9,200 nucleotides of DNA from Dehalococcoidia bacterium (lineage in GTDB: Bacteria; Chloroflexota; Dehalococcoidia; Dehalococcoidales; W693). Made by a program: the position numbers and the translations under genes. A model generated the notes under the pieces. The model was not told where the DNA came from and searched no databases. It saw only the letters and a list, made by a program, of their open reading frames with translations. Below are positions 1 through 6,274 of the stretch, piece after piece. Every line of letters begins with the position of its first letter. Position 1 is the stretch's first letter. The stretch lies in the NCBI GenBank assembly GCA_011170385.1, contig DUFE01000095.1:1-9200 (forward strand), given 5' to 3'.

Positions 1-19
1 CGGAGATTTTCTTCGCCAC
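1..19 (-). CDS. Possible start of a downstream minus-strand gene, truncated by the window edge
   Basis: Reading leftward from base 19, a GTG codon starts a frame reading M-A-K-K-I-S before the window ends. It is preceded, seven bases away, by AGGAGGAG (complement of 27-34), one of the best Shine-Dalgarno matches in the window. No function can be given from six residues. It would lie about 60 bases behind the hairpin that ends the fix operon. I see no clear promoter in that gap, so expression would need read-through or an unrecognised promoter. A competing reading is that bases 3-80 on the plus strand are the tail of a convergent gene, since that frame is open and ends in TAG at 78-80. Confidence 0.35.
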
Positions 20-79
20 CAAACCGCTCCTCCTACAACTGTTTCTTCCCGCCCTGCCCACCCTCGATAGGGTAGGATA

Positions 80-106
80 GAAAAAGGGAGCACGGCTCCC
101 TTTTTC
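80..106 (-). terminator. Intrinsic terminator closing the fix operon, possibly bidirectional
   Basis: The arms 80-91 and 95-106 are perfectly complementary over 12 bp, with a three-base loop at 92-94. The GC core (GGGAGC/GCTCCC) is flanked by five As on one side and five Ts on the other, so in either direction the RNA forms a GC-rich stem followed by a U-run. It lies 26 bases past the fixX stop codon, the expected place for the end of the minus-strand operon. The symmetry would also allow it to stop a plus-strand transcript arriving from the left. Confidence 0.88.
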
Positions 107-132
107 AGATTTAATGATTTTACTCTTAATTC

Positions 133-411
133 CTAGCCGAACTTGTGGCTGATCCCGTAGCCACCTTTGGGAAAACGCCACTCTATATTCAGGTTGGGGC
201 AGGCGATACGGCAGGAGCCGCATTCAAGGCACCCCTCATAGTTGACGCTGATATGATCCTGTTCCAGCCGGTATACGTTTGCCGGACAGAAGTAGAGGCA
301 GGGCTGCTCCGGGCAGGCTTTCATGCATATCTGCCCGTCGGTTATCTTTATGTGGCTTTCTTCCTCGTCTACCTTGAAGCGGTCAAGGAAGAGTTTATCC
401 TCTATCTTCAT
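133..411 (-). CDS. fixX: FixX-type ferredoxin
   Basis: This small ferredoxin partners FixC and is thought to pass electrons between the ETF and FixC/quinone in the cytoplasm. With the start chosen here it is 92 residues. The N-terminal pattern (LFLDRFKVDEEESHIKI) matches the usual FixX opening. Cysteines 61, 64, 67 and 71 form a standard CxxCxxCxxxCP [4Fe-4S] site. Cysteines 29, 33, 38 and 42 have irregular spacing (Cx3CPx3Cx3CP) and may hold a second cluster. The C-terminal end (WRFPKGGYGISHKFG) is family-typical. I chose the ATG at 411 because it overlaps the fixC stop as ATGA and has GGAGGT seven bases upstream. A GTG at 435 in the same frame would add eight residues inside fixC. It is the last gene of the four-gene operon. 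Confidence 0.9.
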   Translation of the reverse strand: MKIEDKLFLDRFKVDEEESHIKITDGQICMKACPEQPCLYFCPANVYRLEQDHISVNYEGCLECGSCRIACPNLNIEWRFPKGGYGISHKFG

Positions 412-1712
412 TTTACCGACCTCCACCCTCGCCACAGCAGGCGAAGCAGTTTGAAGAGGGATGTTTTACTACGAATCTCTTTCATGATCAACTTCTGCTT
501 CTGCTTCTTGCTGACGCCGTTGACGGTAAGCATTTCACGAGCGGCGAACGAAGCTAACCGGGGTAGCTGGGTGTATAGCTCATTATGCTGATAGAGGAAG
601 CTGCCGAAGCGTCGATATTTCTTCATATCCTTGATAACGAAGGATTCCGCCATCCTCTCGCCGTAGGCGGATAAGCCCCTGCGCGAGCAATCGTTCTTGT
701 TCAGGGCTTCTATGATGGTTTCGGCAGCCATCTTACCCGATGCCATAGCCAGGTTGTTGCCCTCACGGTGCAGGGCGTTGAAAAGCATTGCCGAATCGCC
801 GGCGATGAGATAGCCGTCGCCGTAGAGCTTTGGCATGGCGTCGTAGCCACCTTCGGCAAGCCAGTGGGCAATGTACTCCCTCGGTTGCCCGTCGGCAATA
901 AGCGGGGCGACCATCGGGTGCTGTTTGAAGGATTCTATCATATCATAGGGCTTTAGTTTATTCTTGGCGAGTTCAGCTAGGTTGGCACCAATGGACAGTG
1001 ACAGGGTATCGCGGTTGGTATAGATAACAGCCACGCCACTCATACCTCCGGTCATCTCGCCCAGTATCTCGGTGGTGACGCCGTTACCGGCGGATACACC
1101 GAAACGCTGTTCGATAACCTCGGCGGGTAACTCGATGGTTTCTTTGACCGCCAGTGCGATTTGCTCCGGCTTGGGCTCGGCTCGGTAGCCTGTAACGGCT
1201 GCCAGCGGGGAATTGATGCCGTTGGCAAGCAGGGTCACTCTGGCCCGTACCTCACCATCCACACGGCTGGTAACGACGCCGGTAACAGTGCCGTTGCCAT
1301 CGCGCAGAAGGTCAGCCACCGTGGTGGAAGGTACAACCAGGGCTCCCTTCTTATGGGCTTGCTCGGCGAACCAGCGGTCGAACTTAGCCCGCCCGACGGT
1401 GAAGGCGTTGTATTTTCTATCACCTGTAAAAATACTATCGCGATAGCCGATGCTATAACCGGCCTCTTTGGACAGATACCATATTCTCATTTCGACGATA
1501 TTTCTTTCGATGGGGCACTTACGCTCGGTGTAGTCGGGCAGTATCTCGGCTAAATTATGACCATACAGTACACCGCCTGAAACGTTCTTGGCACCCGGAT
1601 ATTCGCCGCGCTCAATGACGATGGTCTTTATACCGGCGTCAGCCAAGGTGCAGGCTGCTGAGATACCAGCGGGACCAGCACCGATGATGGCGACATCGAA
1701 GGTCTCTTTCAT
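408..1712 (-). CDS. fixC: FixC, ETF-quinone oxidoreductase-like flavoprotein
   Basis: This FAD protein belongs to the geranylgeranyl reductase/ETF-QO superfamily. In FixABCX complexes FixC takes electrons from the ETF and passes them to quinone or another acceptor at the membrane. It has 434 residues, close to usual FixC length. An N-terminal dinucleotide fold is seen at residues 6-35 with GAGPAG at 11-16 and the acidic strand end IVIERG. The second FAD motif, GDGYLIAGDSA, is at 298-308 and is followed by the GNNLAMASGKMAAE helix expected in this family. The C-terminal region is basic and partly amphipathic (KLLRLLWRGW), which could help membrane association, but there is no clear transmembrane helix. 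Its ATG overlaps the etfA stop by 4 bp and has AAGGAGG ten bases upstream. It overlaps fixX by 4 bp. Confidence 0.93.
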   Translation of the reverse strand: MKETFDVAIIGAGPAGISAACTLADAGIKTIVIERGEYPGAKNVSGGVLYGHNLAEILPDYTERKCPIERNIVEMRIWYLSKEAGYSIGYRDSIFTGDRKYNAFTVGRAKFDRWFAEQAHKKGALVVPSTTVADLLRDGNGTVTGVVTSRVDGEVRARVTLLANGINSPLAAVTGYRAEPKPEQIALAVKETIELPAEVIEQRFGVSAGNGVTTEILGEMTGGMSGVAVIYTNRDTLSLSIGANLAELAKNKLKPYDMIESFKQHPMVAPLIADGQPREYIAHWLAEGGYDAMPKLYGDGYLIAGDSAMLFNALHREGNNLAMASGKMAAETIIEALNKNDCSRRGLSAYGERMAESFVIKDMKKYRRFGSFLYQHNELYTQLPRLASFAAREMLTVNGVSKKQKQKLIMKEIRSKTSLFKLLRLLWRGWRSVK

Positions 1713-2971
1713 CCCTTGCTAGCCTCCTTCTCGGTTCTGACTTTGATACCCTCGATAAGGCGAGGTACTACCTGCTGATAATCCCCGACAATAGCATAAT
1801 CCGCTATTTGCATCAGCGGCGCCTGGCTATCCGTATTGATGGCGATAATCTTATCCGAGCCCTGTATGCCTACCAGGTGCTGTACTGCCCCGGATACCCC
1901 TACGCCGATATATATCTTGGGTGCTACCGTTTTGCCAGTCTGCCCCACCTGGCGGGGGTAAGGCAACAGCCCGGCTTCTATTACGGCGCGGGAACAGGCG
2001 ATAGTACCGCCAAGCAAATGAGCAAGCTCTTCGAGCATGGGCAGGCTCTTGGAATCACAGGCTCCCTTGCCTACCACCACCAGGACCGGCGCTCTGGTGA
2101 TGTCCACCTCACCGGCTTCGGCTGTCCTGGGTATGAATTCAAGCACTTGAGGCAAAGAGTCCCTGGCGGCTTCAAAGCCGAGTTTTTTAATCTCGCCCCG
2201 TCGCTGCATGTCTTTTTCAGGCAGCTTCATCACCCTGGGTCTGACGGTGCTCATCTGGGGGCGGTGGTTGCGGCAGAGGATGGTTGCCATAATGCTACCG
2301 CCAAAGGTGGGGCGGGTCATCATCAACAGGCGGCATTCCGGGTCTATATCCAGACCGGTGCAGTCTGCGGTCAAGCCGGTGCCCAGCTGTGTGGCGACTA
2401 CGCTGGATACATCTCTACCCAGTGGCGTGGCTCCCAATAGCAGTATATCCGGCTTGACTTGTTGACATAAATGAGCAAGGGCTTTGCCGTATACCTTTGA
2501 AAGATACGTTTCTAGAAGAGGATCGTCGAGAGTATAGACGATGTCGCATCCGTAGGCGATAGCCTCCTTGGCTACCGATTTTATATTATATCCCGGCAAA
2601 AAGCCGAACACCCTGGTATCCAGCTTTTGCGCCAGCTCCCTGGCTTTCCCCATCAGCTCCCAGGAGACCTCGGCACCCCGTCCGTTCTGGACCTCGATAA
2701 ACACGGCAACTCCCTTATATTCTTCAATGGGGCAGGCTACGGCTGCTTTAGGAGCCTTTTTCTTCCTCTGCTTCTCGAATAAGATAGCGCCTTCTACAGG
2801 GCAGACATCGACGCACTTACCACAGCCGATACAGCCCTCAGCTTCGATTACGGCGACCCCATCCTCCATGGTAATGACGTTGGTGGGGCACTCACCAATG
2901 CATAGCTGGCAGCCGATGCATTTGCCCGGAACGACCTCGGCGACCTCGCGCCCCTTGCTATTCTTGGGCAT
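1709..2971 (-). CDS. fixB: Electron transfer flavoprotein alpha subunit (FixB/EtfA) with N-terminal ferredoxin domain
   Basis: This is the alpha subunit of an electron transfer flavoprotein, 420 residues against roughly 310-330 for a plain EtfA. The extra length is an N-terminal bacterial ferredoxin domain: Cys18, 21, 24, 28 and Cys47, 50, 53, 57 form two CxxCxxCxxxCP motifs for two [4Fe-4S] clusters. A basic linker (KQRKKKAPK, about 67-75) leads to the ETF N-domain from about residue 87. The C-terminal FAD domain has the ETF-alpha signature RQVGQTGKTVAPK at 340-352, then SGAVQHL at 360-366, IIAINTD at 375-381 and ADYAIVGD at 390-397. Its start overlaps etfB by 14 bp, behind only a weak site (TAAGG). 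Ferredoxin-fused EtfA occurs in known bifurcating ETFs such as CarE of Acetobacterium. The fused domain suggests an extra electron entry or exit port. Confidence 0.93.
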   Translation of the reverse strand: MPKNSKGREVAEVVPGKCIGCQLCIGECPTNVITMEDGVAVIEAEGCIGCGKCVDVCPVEGAILFEKQRKKKAPKAAVACPIEEYKGVAVFIEVQNGRGAEVSWELMGKARELAQKLDTRVFGFLPGYNIKSVAKEAIAYGCDIVYTLDDPLLETYLSKVYGKALAHLCQQVKPDILLLGATPLGRDVSSVVATQLGTGLTADCTGLDIDPECRLLMMTRPTFGGSIMATILCRNHRPQMSTVRPRVMKLPEKDMQRRGEIKKLGFEAARDSLPQVLEFIPRTAEAGEVDITRAPVLVVVGKGACDSKSLPMLEELAHLLGGTIACSRAVIEAGLLPYPRQVGQTGKTVAPKIYIGVGVSGAVQHLVGIQGSDKIIAINTDSQAPLMQIADYAIVGDYQQVVPRLIEGIKVRTEKEASKG

Positions 2972-3800
2972 AACTGGCCTTAATCAATATTTCTTCCATC
3001 AGCGTTTTTTCCTTGGTAAATAGAGCCCCCAGGAAGTCCTCTACAGCCTGCTCCTTCTTTTCTTTGGCATCGAAGGATATACCTCCTCCGCGAACCGGCG
3101 GTGCAAAGATTTCCCGAACCGATGTCGGCGAGCCTTTCAAGCCTAGTTTCTCCGGCGCGGCATTTATATCTTTGGCTCCCCACACCTTAACTTCATACCG
3201 CAAAGCCCTTATCAGTTCGGGAAGGGTGGCGTAGCGTATGGAAGCCAGCTCCAGCTCGGCGGTCAGCATCGCCGGCAGCCTACCCTGGATAACCTCGCAA
3301 CCTCCCTCTATCTCCCGCCTGACGGTGATATTGCCGTTTTCTATACCGATAATCTCGGAAACATAGGTCAGCTGGGTGTATCCCATCCAGGTGGCGATAC
3401 CAGGTCCGGTCTGGGCGGTGTCACCGTCGATAGCTTGCTTGCCGCAGATGATCAGATCGACGGGCTCGGCGGCGTTTATTTTGGTTATAGCCTGTGAAAG
3501 AGTATAGCTGGTAGCCAGAGTATCGGCACCGGCGAAGGCTCTGTCCGATAGTAAGATGGCTTCATTAGCACCGATGGACAGGCACTCCCGCAGAGCCGAT
3601 TCTGCCTGCGGTGGTCCCATAGAGATAACGGTTACCCTACCAGTGTATCTCTCTACAAGCTGCACCGCCGCCTCGACAGCCACCAGGTCGTATGGGTTGC
3701 AGATAGATTCCACCCCGGCGCGGATGAGGGTATTGGTTTCCGGGTCTATTTTTACCTGGGTGGTGTCTGGCACCTGTTTAACACAGCAAACTATATGCAT
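2958..3800 (-). CDS. fixA: Electron transfer flavoprotein beta subunit (FixA/EtfB)
   Basis: This is the beta subunit of the ETF, forming a cytoplasmic heterodimer with the next gene product. It has 280 residues, typical for the family. The N-terminal strand MHIVCCVKQVPDT, the helix start NPYDLVAVEAAVQL at 35-48, and KQAIDGDTAQTGPGIA at 121-136 are all ETF-beta signatures. The DGDTAQ-x-GP loop is the form found in FixA and bifurcating EtfB proteins, whose extra flavin oxidises NADH. Bifurcation here is inferred from that motif and from FixC/FixX, not demonstrated. It is the first gene of the operon. The ATG at 3800 follows an AGAGGATAA site, and two TATAAT boxes lie 112-131 bases upstream. A bifurcating FixABCX would couple NADH oxidation to quinone reduction and low-potential ferredoxin reduction. 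No nif gene is in view, so a nitrogen-fixation role is not implied. Confidence 0.93.
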   Translation of the reverse strand: MHIVCCVKQVPDTTQVKIDPETNTLIRAGVESICNPYDLVAVEAAVQLVERYTGRVTVISMGPPQAESALRECLSIGANEAILLSDRAFAGADTLATSYTLSQAITKINAAEPVDLIICGKQAIDGDTAQTGPGIATWMGYTQLTYVSEIIGIENGNITVRREIEGGCEVIQGRLPAMLTAELELASIRYATLPELIRALRYEVKVWGAKDINAAPEKLGLKGSPTSVREIFAPPVRGGGISFDAKEKKEQAVEDFLGALFTKEKTLMEEILIKASYAQE

Positions 3801-3839
3801 TCATTATCCTCTGTTTTACCAGTTGCTTATCTCTGTTGC

Positions 3840-3877
3840 TTAACATTCCAATCCCTGGATGAGGGCTACTATGTTAA
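3840..3877 (-). promoter_or_regulatory. Inverted repeat in the predicted 5' leader of the fix operon
   Basis: A perfect 7 bp inverted repeat, TTAACAT at 3840-3846 and ATGTTAA at 3871-3877, encloses a nested CCCT/AGGG pair (3853-3856 with 3862-3865). It lies between the predicted transcription start, near 3905, and the etfB start codon. It could be a leader hairpin or a protein-binding site. The outer stem is AT-rich and only moderately stable. I recognise no known riboswitch or operator consensus in it. Confidence 0.35.
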
Positions 3878-3911
3878 TCGTCGGCACAGGTTGTTTTAGA
3901 CAGGATTTTAC

Positions 3912-3931
3912 ATTATAACCTATCGATTATA
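3912..3931 (-). promoter_or_regulatory. Predicted promoter -10 boxes for the fix operon
   Basis: Read on the minus strand, two exact TATAAT hexamers occur at 3931-3926 and 3917-3912, separated by eight bases. The -35 regions are poor: the best for the downstream box is TTCATT with a 16 bp spacer. The placement is right for the fix operon and gives a leader of roughly 100 bases ahead of etfB. The weak -35 suggests an activator or an alternative factor may help, but this is inference. Confidence 0.5.
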
Positions 3932-3967
3932 AAAATGAAAAGTCCGAGGGATAGCCGACCGAATATT

Positions 3968-4000
3968 GAAGGCAGCACACGGCTTACGCCAGCTGCCTCC
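3968..4000 (-). terminator. Hairpin at the 3' end of the ABC operon, weak terminator candidate
   Basis: Arms 3968-3976 and 3992-4000 pair over 9 bp with one G-U wobble (RNA GGAGGCAGC with GCUGCCUUC). A short inner GGC-GUAA-GCC stem lies in the loop. It spans the permease stop codon at 3984-3986. Only a broken U-tract follows, so termination is possible but unproven. It may instead separate or stabilise the ABC and fix messages. Confidence 0.35.
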
Positions 4001-4790
4001 GTTTGCTTATCCACAGGCTTAAGAGAAAGCCTATTACCAGATAGCCGACCATTGAATAAGCAGCAAGGTCTATCTCTAGAGGCTCATAATCGAATGGGAA
4101 CATACCTCCCATACCGCCCGAGGGTACCAGCCCCTCCATTATTAGCTCCATACCACCGAATACAATAGTAACGCTGTCACCGCCGGCGGATAGGAGGAAC
4201 CAGTACGGCTCGCCAGCCATCATCAGCACGGATTCGACGATGCCGAAGACGACCATAATCGTAACCAGCGTTATCACGGTAGCTCCCATTGCTCCCTTGG
4301 AAATGGCGCTGAAGAAGAAGGTTACCGATAGAACACTGCCGCCGAAAAGCAGGCACAATCCGAATGATTTAGCGGTTTCCACTGGTATCTCCCCGTATAT
4401 CGCCAGCAGGGAGATGCACATTATTGCATAGCCGAAGACAATGAGTATAATAACAGCGATACAACTTGCCATGTACTTGCCGGTAATCAGCGTGGTTCTC
4501 CTTACCGGGTTGGTAAAAAGTATGAAGCCAGTCTTGTTTTCAAACTCGCCGGCGATGGCATCCCCGGCGAAGAAGACGGCACCGATAGTCGCCAGGCCGG
4601 GGCCGACGGTCAACATTGCCGCCATAACCAGCGGGTTTTCCGGGTAACCATCCATAAGCAGCGGTAGGATGATTAGCACCGCCAGCTCGGCGATAAGCGT
4701 TATTCCCAGTATAACGTAGAGGCGTTTGCGGCGAAGGTGCTTTAAAAACTCGTATCTGGTGACTATACCCAGCTTACCTATTTCACTCAA
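3984..4790 (-). CDS. ABC-2 type transporter permease
   Basis: This is the membrane subunit of an ABC-2 family exporter, working with the ATPase encoded just upstream. It has 268 residues with about six hydrophobic segments: near 25-45, 52-75, 104-130, 144-162, 166-192 and 242-262. The arrangement is a basic cytoplasmic N-terminus (RYEFLKHLRRKRLY), then a cytoplasmic stretch (AGEFENKTGFILFTNPVRRTTLITGKY), which is the coupling region seen in NatB/YhaP/GldF-like permeases. The start is a TTG at 4790 with GGAGGA five bases upstream. It overlaps the ATPase stop by 8 bp, so the two are translationally coupled. No internal ATG would keep the first membrane segment. The substrate cannot be told from sequence. 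A glycine- and methionine-rich loop (about 225-236) lies before the last membrane segment. Confidence 0.88.
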   Translation of the reverse strand: MSEIGKLGIVTRYEFLKHLRRKRLYVILGITLIAELAVLIILPLLMDGYPENPLVMAAMLTVGPGLATIGAVFFAGDAIAGEFENKTGFILFTNPVRRTTLITGKYMASCIAVIILIVFGYAIMCISLLAIYGEIPVETAKSFGLCLLFGGSVLSVTFFFSAISKGAMGATVITLVTIMVVFGIVESVLMMAGEPYWFLLSAGGDSVTIVFGGMELIMEGLVPSGGMGGMFPFDYEPLEIDLAAYSMVGYLVIGFLLSLWISKRRQLA

Positions 4791-5511
4791 TATATCCTCC
4801 CGTTAGCTCTAGGTAGGCGCGTTCCAGAGATTTGTACTTCTTCTCCAGCTCAGCAATACTGTCATAGGCGAGCAAGCGCCCGTGGTCTATTATGGCTACC
4901 TGCTTGCATATCTGGGCGACCTCGGTCAGCTGGTGCGAGGCGAAGAAGACCGTCTTGTTCTTGCCCACCCTTCCGATGATTTCACGGAACTCGACTACGC
5001 CCCTGGGGTCCAGCCCCAATGCCGGTTCGTCTAGAATCAACACCAGCGGGTCGTGCAGCAGGGTTTGCGCCAGGGCGAGTCGCTGTTTCATCCCCCGCGA
5101 GAACTTCTCTATCTTTACGTTAAGCCAGTCATCCAGCCCGACAAGATGAATTACTTCTTTTATACTCTTGTTAAGTCCGTTACCCTTCATTCCCCGCAGT
5201 TTCCCCAGGTAACCGAGTATCTCTTCCGGCGTGAGGAAAGGGTAAAACTCCGAGGTCTCTATGATAGCGCCGATATGCAGCAGGGCTTGCTCTGGCTTTC
5301 TGGCTATGTCTATGCCGCCTATTCGGGCAGTGCCGGATGATGAGCGGATGAGCCCGCATAAAATCTTTAAGGTGGTGCTTTTGCCGGCGCCGTTAGGCCC
5401 CAACAAACCGACATTATCGTTCTCCGCCACCTTCAAGCACAGGTCATCGAGGGCGAGGAATTTATTATAGTACTTGGTCAGATTCTCAATGTCGATAATG
5501 GCTTCTGTCAT
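4783..5511 (-). CDS. ABC transporter ATP-binding protein, ABC-2 exporter type
   Basis: This cytoplasmic ATPase drives the ABC-2 permease that follows. It has 242 residues and all the expected motifs: Walker A GPNGAGKST at 38-46, signature FSRGMKQR at 137-144 (a degenerate LSGGQ, normal for the CcmA/DrrA/NatA-like group), Walker B LVLILDEP at 156-163 with catalytic Glu162, D-loop GLDP at 166-169, and switch histidine His193 in ASHQL. The C-terminal end is short, without a regulatory domain. The ATG at 5511 has only a weak, distant GAGGG. It begins a two-gene operon transcribed away from the ferredoxin operon. The family covers drug, antibiotic, sodium and lipid export, and the sequence does not decide between these. 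Confidence 0.92.
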   Translation of the reverse strand: MTEAIIDIENLTKYYNKFLALDDLCLKVAENDNVGLLGPNGAGKSTTLKILCGLIRSSSGTARIGGIDIARKPEQALLHIGAIIETSEFYPFLTPEEILGYLGKLRGMKGNGLNKSIKEVIHLVGLDDWLNVKIEKFSRGMKQRLALAQTLLHDPLVLILDEPALGLDPRGVVEFREIIGRVGKNKTVFFASHQLTEVAQICKQVAIIDHGRLLAYDSIAELEKKYKSLERAYLELTGGYIE

Positions 5512-5556
5512 TATATACCGTTCCCTCGTTTTGATTTAGCAAACTATGTTTTATCT

Positions 5557-5586
5557 ATTGTAGCACTCAGGTTGCGGTAGAGGCAA
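5557..5586 (-). promoter_or_regulatory. Predicted proximal promoter of the ABC transporter operon
   Basis: On the minus strand, TTGCCT (5586-5581) and TACAAT (5562-5557) are 18 bp apart. The -10 carries a TG extension (TGcTACAAT), which raises its likely strength despite the 4/6 match at -35. The leader to the ATPase start would be about 40 bases. Confidence 0.5.
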
Positions 5587-5606
5587 GAAGTCAATCTTAA
5601 TCGTCT

Positions 5607-5635
5607 ATGCTACTACCGAGAGGAGATATTGTCAA
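5607..5635 (-). promoter_or_regulatory. Predicted distal promoter of the ABC transporter operon
   Basis: On the minus strand an exact TTGACA (5635-5630) is followed after 17 bp by TAGCAT (5612-5607), a 4/6 match to the -10 consensus. It lies just upstream of the proximal candidate and would be a tandem promoter for the same operon. Confidence 0.4.
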
Positions 5636-5691
5636 TCGGTTTACCGTTATTGTTCACCAGTAATTAAATAATGAAAAAGTTATACCAAGTA

Positions 5692-5720
5692 TTGACAAGC
5701 GCCAAACATTCTGGTAATAT
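5692..5720 (+). promoter_or_regulatory. Strong sigma70-type promoter of the ferredoxin/glutamate-synthase operon
   Basis: Exact -35 TTGACA at 5692-5697, a 17 bp spacer, and -10 TAATAT at 5715-5720 with an extended TG at 5712-5713. This is the best promoter in the window. The predicted transcription start is near 5727, giving a leader of about 39 bases before the ferredoxin ATG at 5766. Confidence 0.8.
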
Positions 5721-5724
5721 AAGG

Positions 5725-5748
5725 AATACGGAAACCCATTACCGTATT
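5725..5748 (+). promoter_or_regulatory. Inverted repeat over the transcription start, candidate operator
   Basis: AATACGG (5725-5731) and CCGTATT (5742-5748) form a perfect 7 bp inverted repeat with a 10 bp centre, beginning at the predicted transcription start. This is a classic position for a repressor site. Two further short inverted repeats overlap it and exclude it as RNA folds: GGTAAT 5713-5718 with ATTACC 5738-5743, and CCATTA 5736-5741 with TAATGG 5752-5757. The site does not match the GlnR/TnrA consensus I know, and the regulator is unknown. Confidence 0.5.
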
Positions 5749-5765
5749 ATTTAATGGTGTAAGCC

Positions 5766-6248
5766 ATGAAGAAGGTCTATGTTAACGAGGAAGTATGTAT
5801 CGGCTGCCACCTGTGTGAGGTGTACTGCCGGTTAAGGCATGCTTCGTCCTCGGATTTGATTAAAGCCTTCAAGAGCGAAAAGCCTGAGCCGTTACCCAGG
5901 TTGCGAGTGGAAGAAAGGGGGATAGTGTCCTTTTCGGTGCGCTGCCAGCAATGCGAAGATGCGTACTGCCTTTATGCCTGTCTTACCGGTGCTATTACAC
6001 GCGATTTGATAAATGAAACCATAAAGGTGGATGGGGAGAGGTGTGTCGGTTGCTGGACGTGCCTGCTGGTCTGCCCCTTGGGCGCTATAAAACAGGACAG
6101 GCTGAATAAGAAGGCGGTCAGGTGCGACCTGTGTCCGGAGGAAGATGTACCGGTCTGCGTGGTTAACTGCCCCAACGAGGCACTAGTATATATGGATGCG
6201 GATGAAGTGGATAATGGTATTACGAGCCGAGCGAATGCTCTGGCTTAA
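5766..6248 (+). CDS. Four-cluster [4Fe-4S] ferredoxin subunit, CooF/HycB/DMSO-reductase beta-like
   Basis: This is a cytoplasmic electron carrier of 160 residues with sixteen cysteines in four groups: 11/14/17/21, 60/63/68/72, 93/96/99/103 and 120/123/131/135. This layout is that of the HycB/CooF/DmsB family, in which groups 1-4 and 2-3 exchange their last cysteine to build four [4Fe-4S] clusters. There is no Tat or Sec signal and no membrane anchor. It opens a plus-strand operon that also carries an FAD/NAD(P)H oxidoreductase and a glutamate-synthase-type amidotransferase, so its likely job is to relay electrons between that flavoprotein and the synthase core. CooF-like ferredoxins paired with an FAD oxidoreductase are known elsewhere. 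No CO dehydrogenase or hydrogenase gene is seen here, so the cooF name is not used. The Shine-Dalgarno is weak (GGTGT). Confidence 0.88.
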   Translation: MKKVYVNEEVCIGCHLCEVYCRLRHASSSDLIKAFKSEKPEPLPRLRVEERGIVSFSVRCQQCEDAYCLYACLTGAITRDLINETIKVDGERCVGCWTCLLVCPLGAIKQDRLNKKAVRCDLCPEEDVPVCVVNCPNEALVYMDADEVDNGITSRANALA

Positions 6249-6274
6249 CGGAAATAAACAAAAGGAGGCTTAAT

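Noticed and set aside
60..73. Short palindrome ACCCT-CGAT-AGGGT
   Set aside because: Only 5 bp arms next to a much stronger hairpin at 80-106; no U-run follows, so it is not called as a terminator.
145..591. A 148-codon open frame on the plus strand
   Set aside because: It lies antisense to fixX and fixC, which have clear family motifs; its translation has no recognisable domain.
1808..2440. A 210-codon open frame on the plus strand
   Set aside because: It is fully antisense to the FAD domain of etfA. The translation is rich in His and Gly with no domain pattern, as expected of a shadow frame.
3940..3962. Repeated CCGA motifs upstream of the fix operon
   Set aside because: They are short direct repeats with irregular spacing and no inverted partner, so neither a hairpin nor an operator is supported.
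5766..6248. Calling the ferredoxin cooF
   Set aside because: The four-cluster layout is shared by CooF, HycB, DmsB and others, and no CO dehydrogenase or hydrogenase gene is in view.
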